A DNA stretch of 64,000 nucleotides from Rhizobacter terrae. Its GTDB lineage: Bacteria > Pseudomonadota > Gammaproteobacteria > Burkholderiales > Burkholderiaceae_C. Positions 19,101 through 27,208 of the stretch are shown piece by piece. The translations under genes and the position numbers were made by a program. The stretch lies in the NCBI RefSeq assembly GCF_003852895.1, contig NZ_QUSW01000008.1, positions 248,001 to 312,000 of the forward strand. Direction: 5' to 3'. The stretch's first letter is position 1, and the number at the start of each line of letters is the position of its first letter. A model generated the notes under the pieces. The model did no database searches, was not told where the DNA came from, and was given only the letters and a program-made list of their open reading frames with translations.

Positions 19101-20927
19101 CCAGTGGCAGTCGGTGTTGATGCAGAGGTTCTGTTCTTTGTCGGCTCAACGGGCATGAGATGCACCGTGAAGATTGTTTCTGGGCCCGGAGAGGGCCGAT
19201 TGCATTTGAGGGCATCACCGGACGAAGAGCTCTGGCCACTGCCACCAGAGGCTCATGGTGCTCCGGTTGTGGTTGGTGATCAATGCGTTGGAATGATCCT
19301 CGACGTGGGCGATGCCGAAATGGCAGTGGCCTTCGGTGCAAGCACCATTCGCGCCGCAATCCGTTCAATGTGGCGCAGCCGGCTTCAATTTGCCCTTGGA
19401 GATCACCAACTGTGGCTGGAGTCGGATGGGCACAGGGGGAAGCGGGTGTCGTTTCCAGAGGCGGATTTCTCAGGCTTCTCTTTGGAAAATGTGGATCTTC
19501 GCCGGGCAAATCTTCCGGGCGCCCGGTTCACTCGATCCCTGTTGTTTGCCGCTCGTTTCGACCGAGGAAATCTTCCACATGCTCAGTTGGATGGTGCGAT
19601 ATTGGATCGCGCTTCGTTTGCATCTACCAACTTGGCTGAGGCCAACTTGCAGAACTCGCAGATGAACGGCACTGATTTTTCCAGTGCCAATATGAGCAGC
19701 GCAGACGTCAGTGGCGCATTTCTACCGGATGGTGTGAAGCCGGCTCGATTGGCATTCGTATCCGCGAACCTTGCGTCCGCAAACTTGCAGAACGCGCGAG
19801 TGAGTGGTTCGGACTTCAGCCGGGCAAATATGAGCGGAGCTGACCTGCGTGGAGCACTTGTCGATGGTTGTCAATGGAGCAATACCAATCTGAGTGATGC
19901 AAAGTTTGATCGCGCCCACGCTAGTGACGAATCTTTGCGCCGTGCCCTGGGGATCAGCCTTGAGCGTTTCATTGACAAGTTTGTCGGCAGCGATGTGCCT
20001 TGGTCCAAAGGCGAAAAAGGAGCCGAGGTCTTTCCGATGCGCGTGCTGTCCATAGACGACGTCCGAAGCGGGCAGGATGACCTGCTGGAATCGGCGGTCC
20101 ATCGCTTCATCGCCGCGGGGGACTCGTGGTTCCGCGACACCGTGTACCAGCCCCCAGACAGCCTGCTGCATTCGATGGCCTTCACGGCACCTTGTGCCGC
20201 GGTGGTTTGCGACCTGCCCGGAGCGACGGTCAGCCTCGCAGGGCAGGGGCATGGTTTCGAGCTGGCTGACGCCCGGCGGCTCGTGGCCAACCAGCGCTGG
20301 ACCGGGTTGCTGCTATCCCTGGGCGGCGACCACCTGTTCGAGATGGCTCGCACGCCGGCGGTGACCACCGACGGCAGTCCGGTGCCCCCGGACCATCGCC
20401 TCTTGTTGACCGAATCCGAATGGCGCACCGACCGGCCCGGCGGCGATGCGTTCATCAGTCCCGACGGTTTCGTGGTGGCCGAAAACCACCTGATGAGCCT
20501 CTTCGACCACGTGGTGGCCTTGCGCGATTCGAGTGGCCTGCGCGGACTGCCCATCTTCCTGCACGGCTATGCCACGCCGGTGCCGCGGCCCAGCCCGGCG
20601 AGTGATGGGAACGGGCCGTGGCTGCAGCCGACCTTCGCGGCCTATGGCATTCCGATCGAACACCACGCTGCCGTCGCGCAGGCGCTGGTGGCCAGGCTGC
20701 GGGCCTTGCTGGCGCGCATCGCATCGGACACGAGCCGCTATCCGAACGTGCACTACTTCGATCCGGCCGGTGTGAAACTCAGGCCGGCGGGTGCCAACCA
20801 GCCGGGCGTGAGCGGTGATTGGGCGACGGAGCTGCATCCGAGCCAAGCCGGCTACGCCAAGCTCGCCCGCGCCTGGAGCGACTGGATCGGGGATGCCCTG
20901 AAACGCAGCTCGTCGACGGCTGCCTGA
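16101..20927 (+). CDS. vWA / degenerate CHAT / degenerate trypsin-like / pentapeptide / SGNH multidomain protein
   Basis: 1608 residues. 1-30: short helical segment. 158-350: vWA-like domain (WFDLSVVIESSSSM; Glu168 replaces the usual MIDAS Asp). About 530-845: CHAT-like caspase fold with His723 in FLSGHG, but the cysteine strand reads VVLAGNYLAD (761-770), so the nucleophile is missing. About 885-1095: trypsin-like barrel without the catalytic His (DLALTCAT) or Ser (EAHGAPVV). 1115-1280: pentapeptide repeats (A-x-L/F-x-x type). 1313-1605: SGNH hydrolase with AAGDSWF (Ser1342), SLGGDHL and ELHPSQAGY (His1579). It is the vWA partner of the upstream MoxR ATPase and the last gene of the operon. 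The only domain here with a complete-looking active site is the SGNH one. Confidence 0.85.
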   Translation: MLTELVRRLRVAGLGVSIEELEDILWLAERLPVPAEEAAPADPGSGDTSGDDVPPIESPLAEGQDDAARLDRQGKTAGAAGDEGASIYSAKMSGTVSASVLRVPGVASTEHPEDLRRALQPFARRVPSRWRSTLDEEETATQAADTGVWCPVYKPVRERWFDLSVVIESSSSMALWDDTLDEFMRLLRNQGGFRSVTRYWLDGATDGQVLADDRSTPVPMSRWARNDQPHIMLFVSDATSARWRSGHVHAFLCEASGAAAVSLLQPLPRRSWRHTAVGEPEVSLFAEKAGDANAHMKALLPWWLDEGDARQCLRVPVIGMDTTTIRQWAGTMTARGGAAVPGVLLAPLQPAVQAKAPVDVTAAERVARYRAMVSRDAYELAVFLSVPDPLTIPVMRLVQRTMLPATGTAELAEFFVGGLIRRMDDGTAGEGCYRFIDGVREELTKSLRYSEEGEIQFQLRSVGKFLVEEGSDDHAFEAFFPSPTGRHRITQWSMPFAEVSRRALAGQLPADESLQMQAVQEEPDREARPNVLLEIRYLDGDGSLFYLKNEGRAGDGGAGWGMKVSMELIQSVARRAMGDPEQLQYHSDRLVPLELAEELAEVSGTLVLLVESQLQSVPWELLLWTRRGRRRELVALTKPLVRATRSMSPLLFVGQRPLMLVIGDPAGTQPDLPAAQDEATEVAGLLHLFSRTHEIRTDLRSSLGDPRSLLRREPFRLLFLSGHGVRRVGPSGDAQVGLQFGQADLLTVDDILVHQQPPEMVVLAGNYLADMATQLLHRGVSIVLAPVDAVDDRNDQPKHFIEGMVKGLGAAQAMLEARKVCFERRAGDSDIRWGQYALFGNPDYRLASVDQHSDSEISAVEESASSEGKPLKAVNDSGKVFDERVRLLFEACMPVPNRGTSSGVHTAVWFGSDLALTCATRSPEGGFYWREEDSARLAVQVFAPWASIRALRDASGPRRLFADDETEAIANREWHGSQTQILALIDDGHHSGRHMHLAEAPVAVGVDAEVLFFVGSTGMRCTVKIVSGPGEGRLHLRASPDEELWPLPPEAHGAPVVVGDQCVGMILDVGDAEMAVAFGASTIRAAIRSMWRSRLQFALGDHQLWLESDGHRGKRVSFPEADFSGFSLENVDLRRANLPGARFTRSLLFAARFDRGNLPHAQLDGAILDRASFASTNLAEANLQNSQMNGTDFSSANMSSADVSGAFLPDGVKPARLAFVSANLASANLQNARVSGSDFSRANMSGADLRGALVDGCQWSNTNLSDAKFDRAHASDESLRRALGISLERFIDKFVGSDVPWSKGEKGAEVFPMRVLSIDDVRSGQDDLLESAVHRFIAAGDSWFRDTVYQPPDSLLHSMAFTAPCAAVVCDLPGATVSLAGQGHGFELADARRLVANQRWTGLLLSLGGDHLFEMARTPAVTTDGSPVPPDHRLLLTESEWRTDRPGGDAFISPDGFVVAENHLMSLFDHVVALRDSSGLRGLPIFLHGYATPVPRPSPASDGNGPWLQPTFAAYGIPIEHHAAVAQALVARLRALLARIASDTSRYPNVHYFDPAGVKLRPAGANQPGVSGDWATELHPSQAGYAKLARAWSDWIGDALKRSSSTAA

Positions 20928-20933
20928 TGCGCA

Positions 20934-21923
20934 CTACAGCGGCATCGGCGCCGTGTTGCGCTTGCGCCGCTTCGACGGCTCCGGCTTCAGCAGGCTGCGC
21001 ACCCGGGTGCGCTTGGCAGCCACGGGTGGCGGCGCGACGGCCGTTGCATCCGCACTCAGCTCCGTCTCCGACACCACGCCTTGCTCGCTGGGCTTGAACG
21101 TTGCTTCCTCTTCCAGGCTGTAGCGCGGCGGCCAGTTCTTGATCATCGAGCGGCGCAGCAGCGCCACGCCGCTGGCGCTGAAGCTGCGCTCCAGCACGTG
21201 GGTGATGAGGTGGCGGTTGACCTTCTCGGTGATGATCAGCGTGGAGCAGCGCGTGCCGTAGTTGCCGTCGGCGGAGCGGATGAAGGCGGACGACAGCATG
21301 CGTTCCACCTCCTGCGGCACGCCGGTCTCGGGCAGTTGTTCGTCGCCGGCTTCGGTGCGGTCGGCCAGTGCGGCGAAGAGCTGCACCGACAGCGTGTCCA
21401 CCGAACTCGACACGTCCAGCGCAGCCTGCAGCCGTGACTTGAGCGTCTCCACCTTGGGCCACGGCGTGTCCAGCGCGGCATTCGACAGGCCGTGCACGCC
21501 GCGGTCCAGCCGCAGCGGGTACTGGCCGTTGTTGGCGGCCCAGAAGCATTCGCCCTGGCGGAAGTCGAAGGCGACGAGGTTGAAGCCGTTGTAGCCCGAC
21601 AGCGCGGTGCGCATCCAGAAGCGGTCGGTGCGTTCGCGGCCCGACAGCCAGTCGGGCACGATTCGGCCGCGCGACGGCGCATTGGCGTCGATGGTGCTCG
21701 GCGCGCGGATGTTGGTGACCAGTGCGAGCCGTCCCTCGGCCGTCAGGCCCATCCAGGTGCCGCCGGATTCGAGGTCGCGGCCGCTGAGGATGGCCGGGCC
21801 GCCGGCTTCGGGCGTCCACCATGCCAGCCGTGCCGAGGGGCGGCGGAAATACTCGTCGCGGTTGGCCGCAATCACCAGCGGGAAGCGGCGGTTGTGATCA
21901 ATGGCAAGTGCTACGAGGCACAT
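20934..21923 (-). CDS. NRDE (TANGO2-like) family protein
   Basis: This 329-residue protein begins MCLVALAIDHNRRFPLVIAANRDEYFRRPS, carrying the N-terminal Cys and the NRDE tetrapeptide that name the family. Further family features are GPAILSGRDLESGGTWMGL and TRCSTLIITEKV. The human homologue TANGO2 has been linked to lipid and haem handling; the bacterial function is not settled. The C-terminal 50 residues are rich in Ala, Arg and Lys and look like an extension. The start overlaps the end of the DUF4936 gene by 13 bp, so the two are co-transcribed, together with ygfZ upstream. It converges on the conflict operon with only 6 bp between stops. Confidence 0.88.
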   Translation of the reverse strand: MCLVALAIDHNRRFPLVIAANRDEYFRRPSARLAWWTPEAGGPAILSGRDLESGGTWMGLTAEGRLALVTNIRAPSTIDANAPSRGRIVPDWLSGRERTDRFWMRTALSGYNGFNLVAFDFRQGECFWAANNGQYPLRLDRGVHGLSNAALDTPWPKVETLKSRLQAALDVSSSVDTLSVQLFAALADRTEAGDEQLPETGVPQEVERMLSSAFIRSADGNYGTRCSTLIITEKVNRHLITHVLERSFSASGVALLRRSMIKNWPPRYSLEEEATFKPSEQGVVSETELSADATAVAPPPVAAKRTRVRSLLKPEPSKRRKRNTAPMPL

Positions 21924-22222
21924 GGGACGAAGATCTCGGTGTGGCGCTCGCCGACGATGTACGCCTTCAGCTCAGAGGCTGCCTGTTCGATCTCGGCCTG
22001 CAGTTCGGGCGTGATGCCCGTGCCGGTGAGCGAGTAGGTTTCCATCCAGGTCTGCAGCGTGGTCGGGGTCGTCGATGAGGCCGGTTCGTCAGGGCGGCGC
22101 AGCAGGCGCACCGCCAGTTGCGGATGCTTCTCGCGCAGCCGGTGCTGCATGGCTTGCGCGGCGGCCAGCGCAAACGGCGCGCTGGCGACTTCGATTCGAT
22201 AGTAGATGAACAGATCGCGCAT
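21911..22222 (-). CDS. DUF4936 family protein
   Basis: A 103-residue conserved betaproteobacterial protein (MRDLFIYYRIEVASAP at the start, RLREKHPQLAVRLLRRPDEP in the middle, ending RHTEIFVPCAS). No catalytic motif is visible, and its size and pattern suggest a single alpha/beta dimeric-barrel-like domain. It sits between ygfZ (62 bp upstream) and the NRDE gene (overlapping 13 bp), a common arrangement in Burkholderiales. The reading frame runs further upstream, but the ATG at 22222 gives the typical family N-terminus. Function unknown. Confidence 0.8.
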   Translation of the reverse strand: MRDLFIYYRIEVASAPFALAAAQAMQHRLREKHPQLAVRLLRRPDEPASSTTPTTLQTWMETYSLTGTGITPELQAEIEQAASELKAYIVGERHTEIFVPCAS

Positions 22223-22284
22223 CGCGCCGCCGTTTTGGTGAACTCTTGCCCGCCCGGGGCGGTTTTCGCGCCAGCGGCTGCCGC

Positions 22285-23220
22285 TCAGGCCGGCTGGTCG
22301 GCGTCCAGCAGCAGCGGATAGGGCAGCTCGCGGCGATGCAGCATGGCGCCTTGCGGGCTGCCCAGGTGCAGCGTGCCTTGCTCGATGGCCGAAAGCTTCA
22401 CCTCCACCAGCGCGCTGGCGCCGCTGTCGCCGGGCTGTGGCGCGGCCAGTGCCACCATGCCGGCCGGCTGGCCGGGGTCGGCGCTGTGGAAGACTTCCTG
22501 TCCCGCGGTGGCGGCGCCATCCACGTCGAAGAGGAAGGTGCGGCGCTTGACCGTGCCACGGTACTGCGAGCGGGCCACGATCTCCTGGCCGGGGTAGCAG
22601 CCCTTCTGGAAGTTCACGCCGCCCACCAGCTCGAAGTTGAGCATCTGCGGCACGAACTGCTCGACGGTGGCCGCCTCGATGGTGGGCACGCCGCTTTGCA
22701 CGTCCAGCCATTGCCAGGCCGCCAGAGGCAGGACGGGCATGAGCGGCGCGGCGGGCGATGCCACCAGCGCACGAACCTCGCCGCCGGCATCGGGCAGGCG
22801 GATGACCTGCGAGCCGTCCGCGTCACGCTTGCCCCACACCGGCAGGTCGCCCACGAGCGCCGCATCGCCGGCCACGCCGAACAAGGGTATCTCGCCCGTG
22901 GCGTCGGTCAGCTTGCACTTGGCGCGCAGCACGAACATGCCCAGGCGCTTCAAGGTGGCGGGCAACACGCTGGCATGGCAGGCCAGCAGGATGTCTTCGG
23001 GGCCTGACTTCCACGCGATGAAGCTCGCCAGCAGCCGGCCCTTGGCGGAGCAGTAGCCGGCCAGGCGCGCCTCGCCCAGGCCGAGCCTGGAGAAATCGTT
23101 GGTGAGCTGGCCGTGCAGGAAGCTCGCCGCATCGGCGCCGGACGCGCGGATGACGCCCCAGTGCGTGAGTTGCGCGGCGCCCTGGATGGGGGTGTTGGAG
23201 ACGTGAGGGAGAAGGCTCAT
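22285..23220 (-). CDS. ygfZ: Folate-binding protein YgfZ
   Basis: A 311-residue tetrahydrofolate-binding protein related to the glycine-cleavage T protein. It assists assembly or repair of some iron-sulphur enzymes such as MiaB. The signature KGCYPGQEIVARSQYRG is clear and contains the conserved functional cysteine; upstream are HGQLTNDFSRL and YCSAKGRLLASF. The start is the ATG at 23220, chosen because MSLLPHVSNTPIQGAAQL matches family N-termini, while the longer open frame runs into the divergent mltG region. It heads the leftward ygfZ-DUF4936-NRDE operon and is 56 bp from mltG on the other strand, a conserved neighbour pair in this order. Confidence 0.93.
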   Translation of the reverse strand: MSLLPHVSNTPIQGAAQLTHWGVIRASGADAASFLHGQLTNDFSRLGLGEARLAGYCSAKGRLLASFIAWKSGPEDILLACHASVLPATLKRLGMFVLRAKCKLTDATGEIPLFGVAGDAALVGDLPVWGKRDADGSQVIRLPDAGGEVRALVASPAAPLMPVLPLAAWQWLDVQSGVPTIEAATVEQFVPQMLNFELVGGVNFQKGCYPGQEIVARSQYRGTVKRRTFLFDVDGAATAGQEVFHSADPGQPAGMVALAAPQPGDSGASALVEVKLSAIEQGTLHLGSPQGAMLHRRELPYPLLLDADQPA

Positions 23221-23276
23221 CACCCGATTATCATTCCCGCCCACCTCACGTATCCCTCGCAGGGTTGTCCGTCTCG

Positions 23277-24272
23277 ATGAAGTTCGTGCGCTTCGTGTTC
23301 GTGCTCGCCGTGCTGGCCGCCCTGGGCGCGGCAGCAGCGGCCTACCTGTGGGTGAACAAGCCGATGGCGCTGGCCGCCGAATCGGTGGAGGTGGCGGTGG
23401 AGCAGGGCACGCCGCCGCGCGCCATCGCCCAGGCCTGGGTGGATGCCGGCGTGAAGACCTCGCCGCTCTTCCTGTATGAATACTTCCGCTGGTCGGGCCA
23501 GGCCAAGAAGATCCGCGCTGGCAGCTACGAGATCGGCCTGAACACCACGCCGGCCCAATTGCTGAACAAGATGGTGCGCGGCGACGAGACACTGGCGGTG
23601 GTGCGCATCATCGACGGCTGGACCTTCAAGCAAGTGCGTGCCGAGCTGGCAAAAGCCGACAGCCTCAAGCCCACCACCGCCAAGATGAGCGACCGGGACA
23701 TCATGGCCGCGCTCGGCCAGCCGGCGCTGGCGCCCGAGGGCCGCTTCTACCCGGACACCTACGCCTACAGCAAGGGCAGCAGCGACATCGCCGTGCTCAA
23801 GCGCGCCTTCCACGCGATGCAAAAGCGCCTGGACGAGGCCTGGGCGCAGCGCACGCAGGACACCCCGCTCAAGTCGGTGGACGATGCCCTCATTCTCGCG
23901 TCCATCGTCGAGAAGGAAACCGGCGCCGCGGCCGAGCGCGGCAAGGTGGCGGCGGTGTTCGTGAACCGCCTGCGCATCAACATGCCGCTGCAGACCGACC
24001 CGACCGTCATCTACGGCATGGGCGACCAGTTCGATGGCAACCTTCGCAAGAAAGACCTCGTCACCGACGGGCCTTACAACACCTACACCCGCAACGGCCT
24101 CCCGCCCACGCCGATCTCGATGCCGGGCAAGGCCTCGCTGCTGGCGGCGGTGAAACCCGAGCCCATCAAGGCGCTGTACTTCGTGTCGCGCGGCGATGGC
24201 ACCAGCGAGTTCAGCGACAACCTCAACGCGCACAACAAGGCCGTGAACCAGTACCAGCGAGGCAAGCCCTGA
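23277..24272 (+). CDS. mltG: Endolytic murein transglycosylase MltG
   Basis: A 331-residue inner-membrane enzyme that cuts nascent peptidoglycan strands and so helps set glycan length. One N-terminal membrane helix (about 4-24), a LysM-like region, [11 protein letters not shown] (154-164) and the catalytic glutamate in [10 protein letters not shown] (Glu212, matching Glu218 of E. coli) are visible, with [10 protein letters not shown] and the terminal [17 protein letters not shown] at 23265 would add four residues; the ATG at 23277 is preferred. Its stop shares a base with the tmk start, forming the mltG-tmk-holB-pilZ-tatD run typical of proteobacteria. Confidence 0.95.
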   Translation: MKFVRFVFVLAVLAALGAAAAAYLWVNKPMALAAESVEVAVEQGTPPRAIAQAWVDAGVKTSPLFLYEYFRWSGQAKKIRAGSYEIGLNTTPAQLLNKMVRGDETLAVVRIIDGWTFKQVRAELAKADSLKPTTAKMSDRDIMAALGQPALAPEGRFYPDTYAYSKGSSDIAVLKRAFHAMQKRLDEAWAQRTQDTPLKSVDDALILASIVEKETGAAAERGKVAAVFVNRLRINMPLQTDPTVIYGMGDQFDGNLRKKDLVTDGPYNTYTRNGLPPTPISMPGKASLLAAVKPEPIKALYFVSRGDGTSEFSDNLNAHNKAVNQYQRGKP

Positions 24273-24883
24273 TGCCGGCGCGATTCATCACCATCGAAGG
24301 CATCGACGGCGCGGGCAAGTCCACGCACATCGAGGCCATGGCCCGGCGCCTGCGCGAGCGCGGCGACACGGTGCTCAGCACACGCGAGCCGGGCGGCACC
24401 GAGCTGGCGGAGAAGCTGCGAGGGCTGGTCCTGCACTCGACCATGGATCCGCTGACCGAAGCGCTGCTGGTCTTCGCCGCGCGGCGCGATCACCTGCAGC
24501 AGGTGATCGTGCCGGCGCTCGCACGCGGCGAGACGGTGCTGTGCGACCGCTTCACCGACGCGACCTTCGCCTACCAGGGCGCGGGCCGAGGCTTCGATGC
24601 CGGCGTGCTCTCTCAGCTCGAGCAGTGGGTGCACGGACACCTGCAGCCCGACCTGACCTTGTGGTTCGACCTGCCTGCCGCCATGGCTGCGCAGCGCCGT
24701 GCCGCCGCCCGCGAGCCCGACCGCTTCGAGCAGCAGGCCTTGGAGTTCTTCGACCGCGTGCGCGCCGGCTACAAGGCCCGGGCGGATGCGGCTCCGCATC
24801 GCATCGTGCGCATCGACGCCTCGCTCTCCAAGGACGAAGTGTGGTCGCAGATCGTCGCTGCCCTGGAGTCGCGCCAGTGGTAG
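24272..24883 (+). CDS. tmk: Thymidylate kinase
   Basis: A 203-residue dTMP kinase (dTMP + ATP to dTDP + ADP), essential for DNA synthesis. The P-loop is [10 protein letters not shown] at the N-terminus, the DR-type motif is [19 protein letters not shown] and the LID region is [10 protein letters not shown]. It starts on the last base of mltG and overlaps holB by 7 bp, so the three are translationally linked. No unusual features. Confidence 0.96.
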   Translation: MPARFITIEGIDGAGKSTHIEAMARRLRERGDTVLSTREPGGTELAEKLRGLVLHSTMDPLTEALLVFAARRDHLQQVIVPALARGETVLCDRFTDATFAYQGAGRGFDAGVLSQLEQWVHGHLQPDLTLWFDLPAAMAAQRRAAAREPDRFEQQALEFFDRVRAGYKARADAAPHRIVRIDASLSKDEVWSQIVAALESRQW

Positions 24884-25890
24884 GCCCCGACGGCACGCTG
24901 CCGCTGCCCTGGCTGGACGCGCCGCTCACGCAGGCGCTGGCCACGCAACGCGGCCATGCGCTGCTCATCCACGGCCCGCAGGGCGTGGGGCAGTGGGACC
25001 TGACGCTCACGCTGGCGCAGGCCTACCTCTGCGAATCCGCCGGTGCGAGCCGCAAGCCCTGCGGCGTGTGCGCAAGCTGCAAGCTGGTGCAGGCGCATTC
25101 GCATCCTGACCTGCTGGTGCTGCTGCCCGAGGCGTTGCGCGAGCCGCTCGGCTGGGGCTCGGACGAAGAGGGCGGCGCATCGGAAGAAAAAGCCGGCAAG
25201 CGCAAGCCCAGCAAGGAAATCCGCGTCGACGAAGTGCGCCAGGCCATCGCTTTCGCGCAGACCACCTCGGCGCGCGGCCGCGGCAAGGTGGTGGTGATCC
25301 ATCCGGCCGAGCGCATGAACGGCATCTCGGCCAACGCCTTGCTCAAGACGCTGGAGGAGCCGCCGGGCGACGCCAAGCTGCTGCTCAGCTGCGCCGCGCC
25401 CGATGCGCTGCTGCCGACCATTCGCAGCCGCTGCCAGGCGGTGCAGCTCGGCCTGCCCGATGCAGCGGTTGCGACTGCGTGGCTGGGCACGCAGTCCGTG
25501 CAGCAGCCCGAGGTGATGCTGGCAGCCACCGGCGGGCAGCCGCAGGACGTGCTGGAGTGGCTGGCCGAAGGCATCGATGCGAAGCTGTGGGTGGCATTGC
25601 CCAAGCAACTCGCTCGCGGCGACGTGGGCACCATGGCGTCCTGGCCGCTGCCCCGCGTGGTCGATGTGCTGCAGAAGCTCTGCCACGACGCGATGCGTAT
25701 TGCGGCCGGGGGCCAGCCGCGCTACTTCCCGGCGTCATCGCTCCCAGCTGCGCCTGCCTTGCCCTCGTTGACGACATGGTCACGCGAGCTGTCGCGCATG
25801 GCGCGGCAGGCCGAGCATCCCTGGAACGCCGGCTTGTTGGTGGAATCTCTCACACAGCAGGCCAGCCAGGCGCTCGCTCCTCGCCCTTGA
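24877..25890 (+). CDS. holB: DNA polymerase III subunit delta'
   Basis: A 337-residue clamp-loader subunit delta'. It shows the AAA+ relic [12 protein letters not shown] where the P-loop is degenerate (no GKT/S), as expected for delta', the zinc module Cys-x2-Cys-x2-Cys in [11 protein letters not shown] with a preceding Cys in YLCES, then [26 protein letters not shown] and the SRC motif in TIRSRCQAV. The start is a GTG at 24877 that overlaps the tmk stop; no ATG gives a sensible N-terminus. A charged insert near [20 protein letters not shown] is common in betaproteobacterial homologues. Confidence 0.92.
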   Translation: MVGPDGTLPLPWLDAPLTQALATQRGHALLIHGPQGVGQWDLTLTLAQAYLCESAGASRKPCGVCASCKLVQAHSHPDLLVLLPEALREPLGWGSDEEGGASEEKAGKRKPSKEIRVDEVRQAIAFAQTTSARGRGKVVVIHPAERMNGISANALLKTLEEPPGDAKLLLSCAAPDALLPTIRSRCQAVQLGLPDAAVATAWLGTQSVQQPEVMLAATGGQPQDVLEWLAEGIDAKLWVALPKQLARGDVGTMASWPLPRVVDVLQKLCHDAMRIAAGGQPRYFPASSLPAAPALPSLTTWSRELSRMARQAEHPWNAGLLVESLTQQASQALAPRP

Positions 25891-25931
25891 GGGTGCAAGC
25901 CTCCAACCCCAGCCGCTACACTGGCCCCGAC

Positions 25932-26324
25932 ATGAACGACCCGATCCCACGCAACGTCCTGCCGACCGCCCCCGCGGCGACGGCGGCTCGTCCGAGCGTG
26001 ATCCAGCTGGTCTTCCGCGAGAAGGGCGCGCTGTACGCCGCCTACATCCCGCTGTTCACCGAAGGCGGGCTGTTCGTGCCCACCACCCGCGAATACAGGC
26101 TGGGCGAAGACATCTACCTGCTGCTGTCGCTGCCGGACGATCCGCAGCGCTACCCGGTGGCCGGCAAGGTGGCCTGGATCACGCCGCCCAATGCCTCCGC
26201 CGGCCGCACGCAGGGCGTGGGCGTGCGCTTCCCGAACGATGACAAGACCCGCATCCTCAAGCTGCGCATCGAGGAAGTCCTGGGCACCTCGATCTCATCC
26301 TCCAAGCCGACACAGACCATCTGA
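25932..26324 (+). CDS. PilZ domain protein
   Basis: A 130-residue PilZ-family protein of the type encoded between holB and tatD in many proteobacteria, named for its role in type IV pilus biogenesis. The domain covers about 22-115 (IQLVFREKGALYAAYIP, then YPVAGKVAWITPPNAS and GVGVRFPNDDKTRILKLRIEE). The RxxxR cyclic-di-GMP motif is not evident at the front of the domain, as in other PilZ-proper proteins, so it probably acts through proteins rather than by binding the nucleotide. The ATG at 25932 lies 41 bp after holB. Confidence 0.9.
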   Translation: MNDPIPRNVLPTAPAATAARPSVIQLVFREKGALYAAYIPLFTEGGLFVPTTREYRLGEDIYLLLSLPDDPQRYPVAGKVAWITPPNASAGRTQGVGVRFPNDDKTRILKLRIEEVLGTSISSSKPTQTI

Positions 26325-26346
26325 ACCTGTGAGACGTGACAGGTAA

Positions 26347-26394
26347 AAAGTGCAACGTGAAACCCTGACAATGTCGGGGTTACGGTTCCACTTT
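26347..26394. repeat. Long imperfect hairpin upstream of tatD
   Basis: AAAGTG near 26347 pairs with CACTTT at 26389-26394, and inside it AACCC-t-GAC (26361-26369) pairs with GTC-g-GGGTT (26373-26381). The structure fills the 86-bp gap between the pilZ and tatD genes. There is no T-run after it, so it more likely marks an RNA processing or control point than a terminator. Function unknown. Confidence 0.35.
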
Positions 26395-26410
26395 CACGAT
26401 TCACCTGAGC

Positions 26411-27208
26411 ATGTTCGTCGACTCACACTGCCATCTGGCTTTTCCTGACCTCGCCGTCCGCATCGACGAGATCCGCGCTGACATGGCTGCGGCCGACGTG
26501 GATCGCGCCCTTTGCATCTGCATCGAACTCGAGGAGTTCGAGAACGTCCACGGCCTGGCGATGCGCTTCCCCAACATCTGGGCCACGGTGGGCGTGCACC
26601 CTGACAACGACGAGTGTCGCGAGCCCACGGTCGAGGAGCTCGTGAGCCTCGCGTCGCGGCCCAAGGTGGTCGCCATCGGCGAGACGGGGCTGGACTACTA
26701 CCGGCTCAACGGCCGCAGCGTGGCCGACATGGAATGGCAGCGCGAGCGCTTTCGCGTGCACGTGCGTGCTGGGCTGCAGTCGCGCAAGCCGCTGGTCATC
26801 CACACCCGCAGTGCCTCGGACGATACCGTCGCCATCCTGAAGGAAGAGGGCCGCGGCGAGTCCTTCGGCGTCTTCCATTGCTTCACCGAGACCATGGACG
26901 TGGCCCGCGCTGCGCTGGACCTGGGCTACATGATTTCCTTCAGCGGCATCCTTACCTTCAAGACCGCCGCGGATTTGCGGGAGGTGGCACGCTACGTTCC
27001 GTTGGACCGCTGCCTGATCGAAACCGACAGTCCCTACCTCGCGCCGGTGCCGTTCCGAGGCAAGACCAACACCCCCGCGCTGGTGCCCTACGTGGCCAAG
27101 CAGATCGCGGAGCTAAAAGGTGTGACCATTCAAGAGGTTGCGGATCAAACCTCAAGAAATTTCGAGATGCTGTTCGGGGTGGAGAAGCTGGCAAAGGTGT
27201 CGCCGTGA
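26411..27208 (+). CDS. tatD: TatD family metal-dependent hydrolase (DNase)
   Basis: A 265-residue TIM-barrel metallohydrolase. The family metal ligands are all present: MFVDSHCHL (His-x-His), the glutamate in IGETGLDYY, the histidine in PLVIHTRSA, the histidine in GVFHCFTE and the aspartate in LIETDSPYLAP. TatD-type enzymes show 3'-5' exonuclease or DNA-repair activity and may also act on other substrates. It is the penultimate member of the mltG-to-ankyrin run; its stop overlaps the GTG start of the ankyrin gene. The start is the ATG at 26411, the normal family N-terminus. Confidence 0.93.
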   Translation: MFVDSHCHLAFPDLAVRIDEIRADMAAADVDRALCICIELEEFENVHGLAMRFPNIWATVGVHPDNDECREPTVEELVSLASRPKVVAIGETGLDYYRLNGRSVADMEWQRERFRVHVRAGLQSRKPLVIHTRSASDDTVAILKEEGRGESFGVFHCFTETMDVARAALDLGYMISFSGILTFKTAADLREVARYVPLDRCLIETDSPYLAPVPFRGKTNTPALVPYVAKQIAELKGVTIQEVADQTSRNFEMLFGVEKLAKVSP

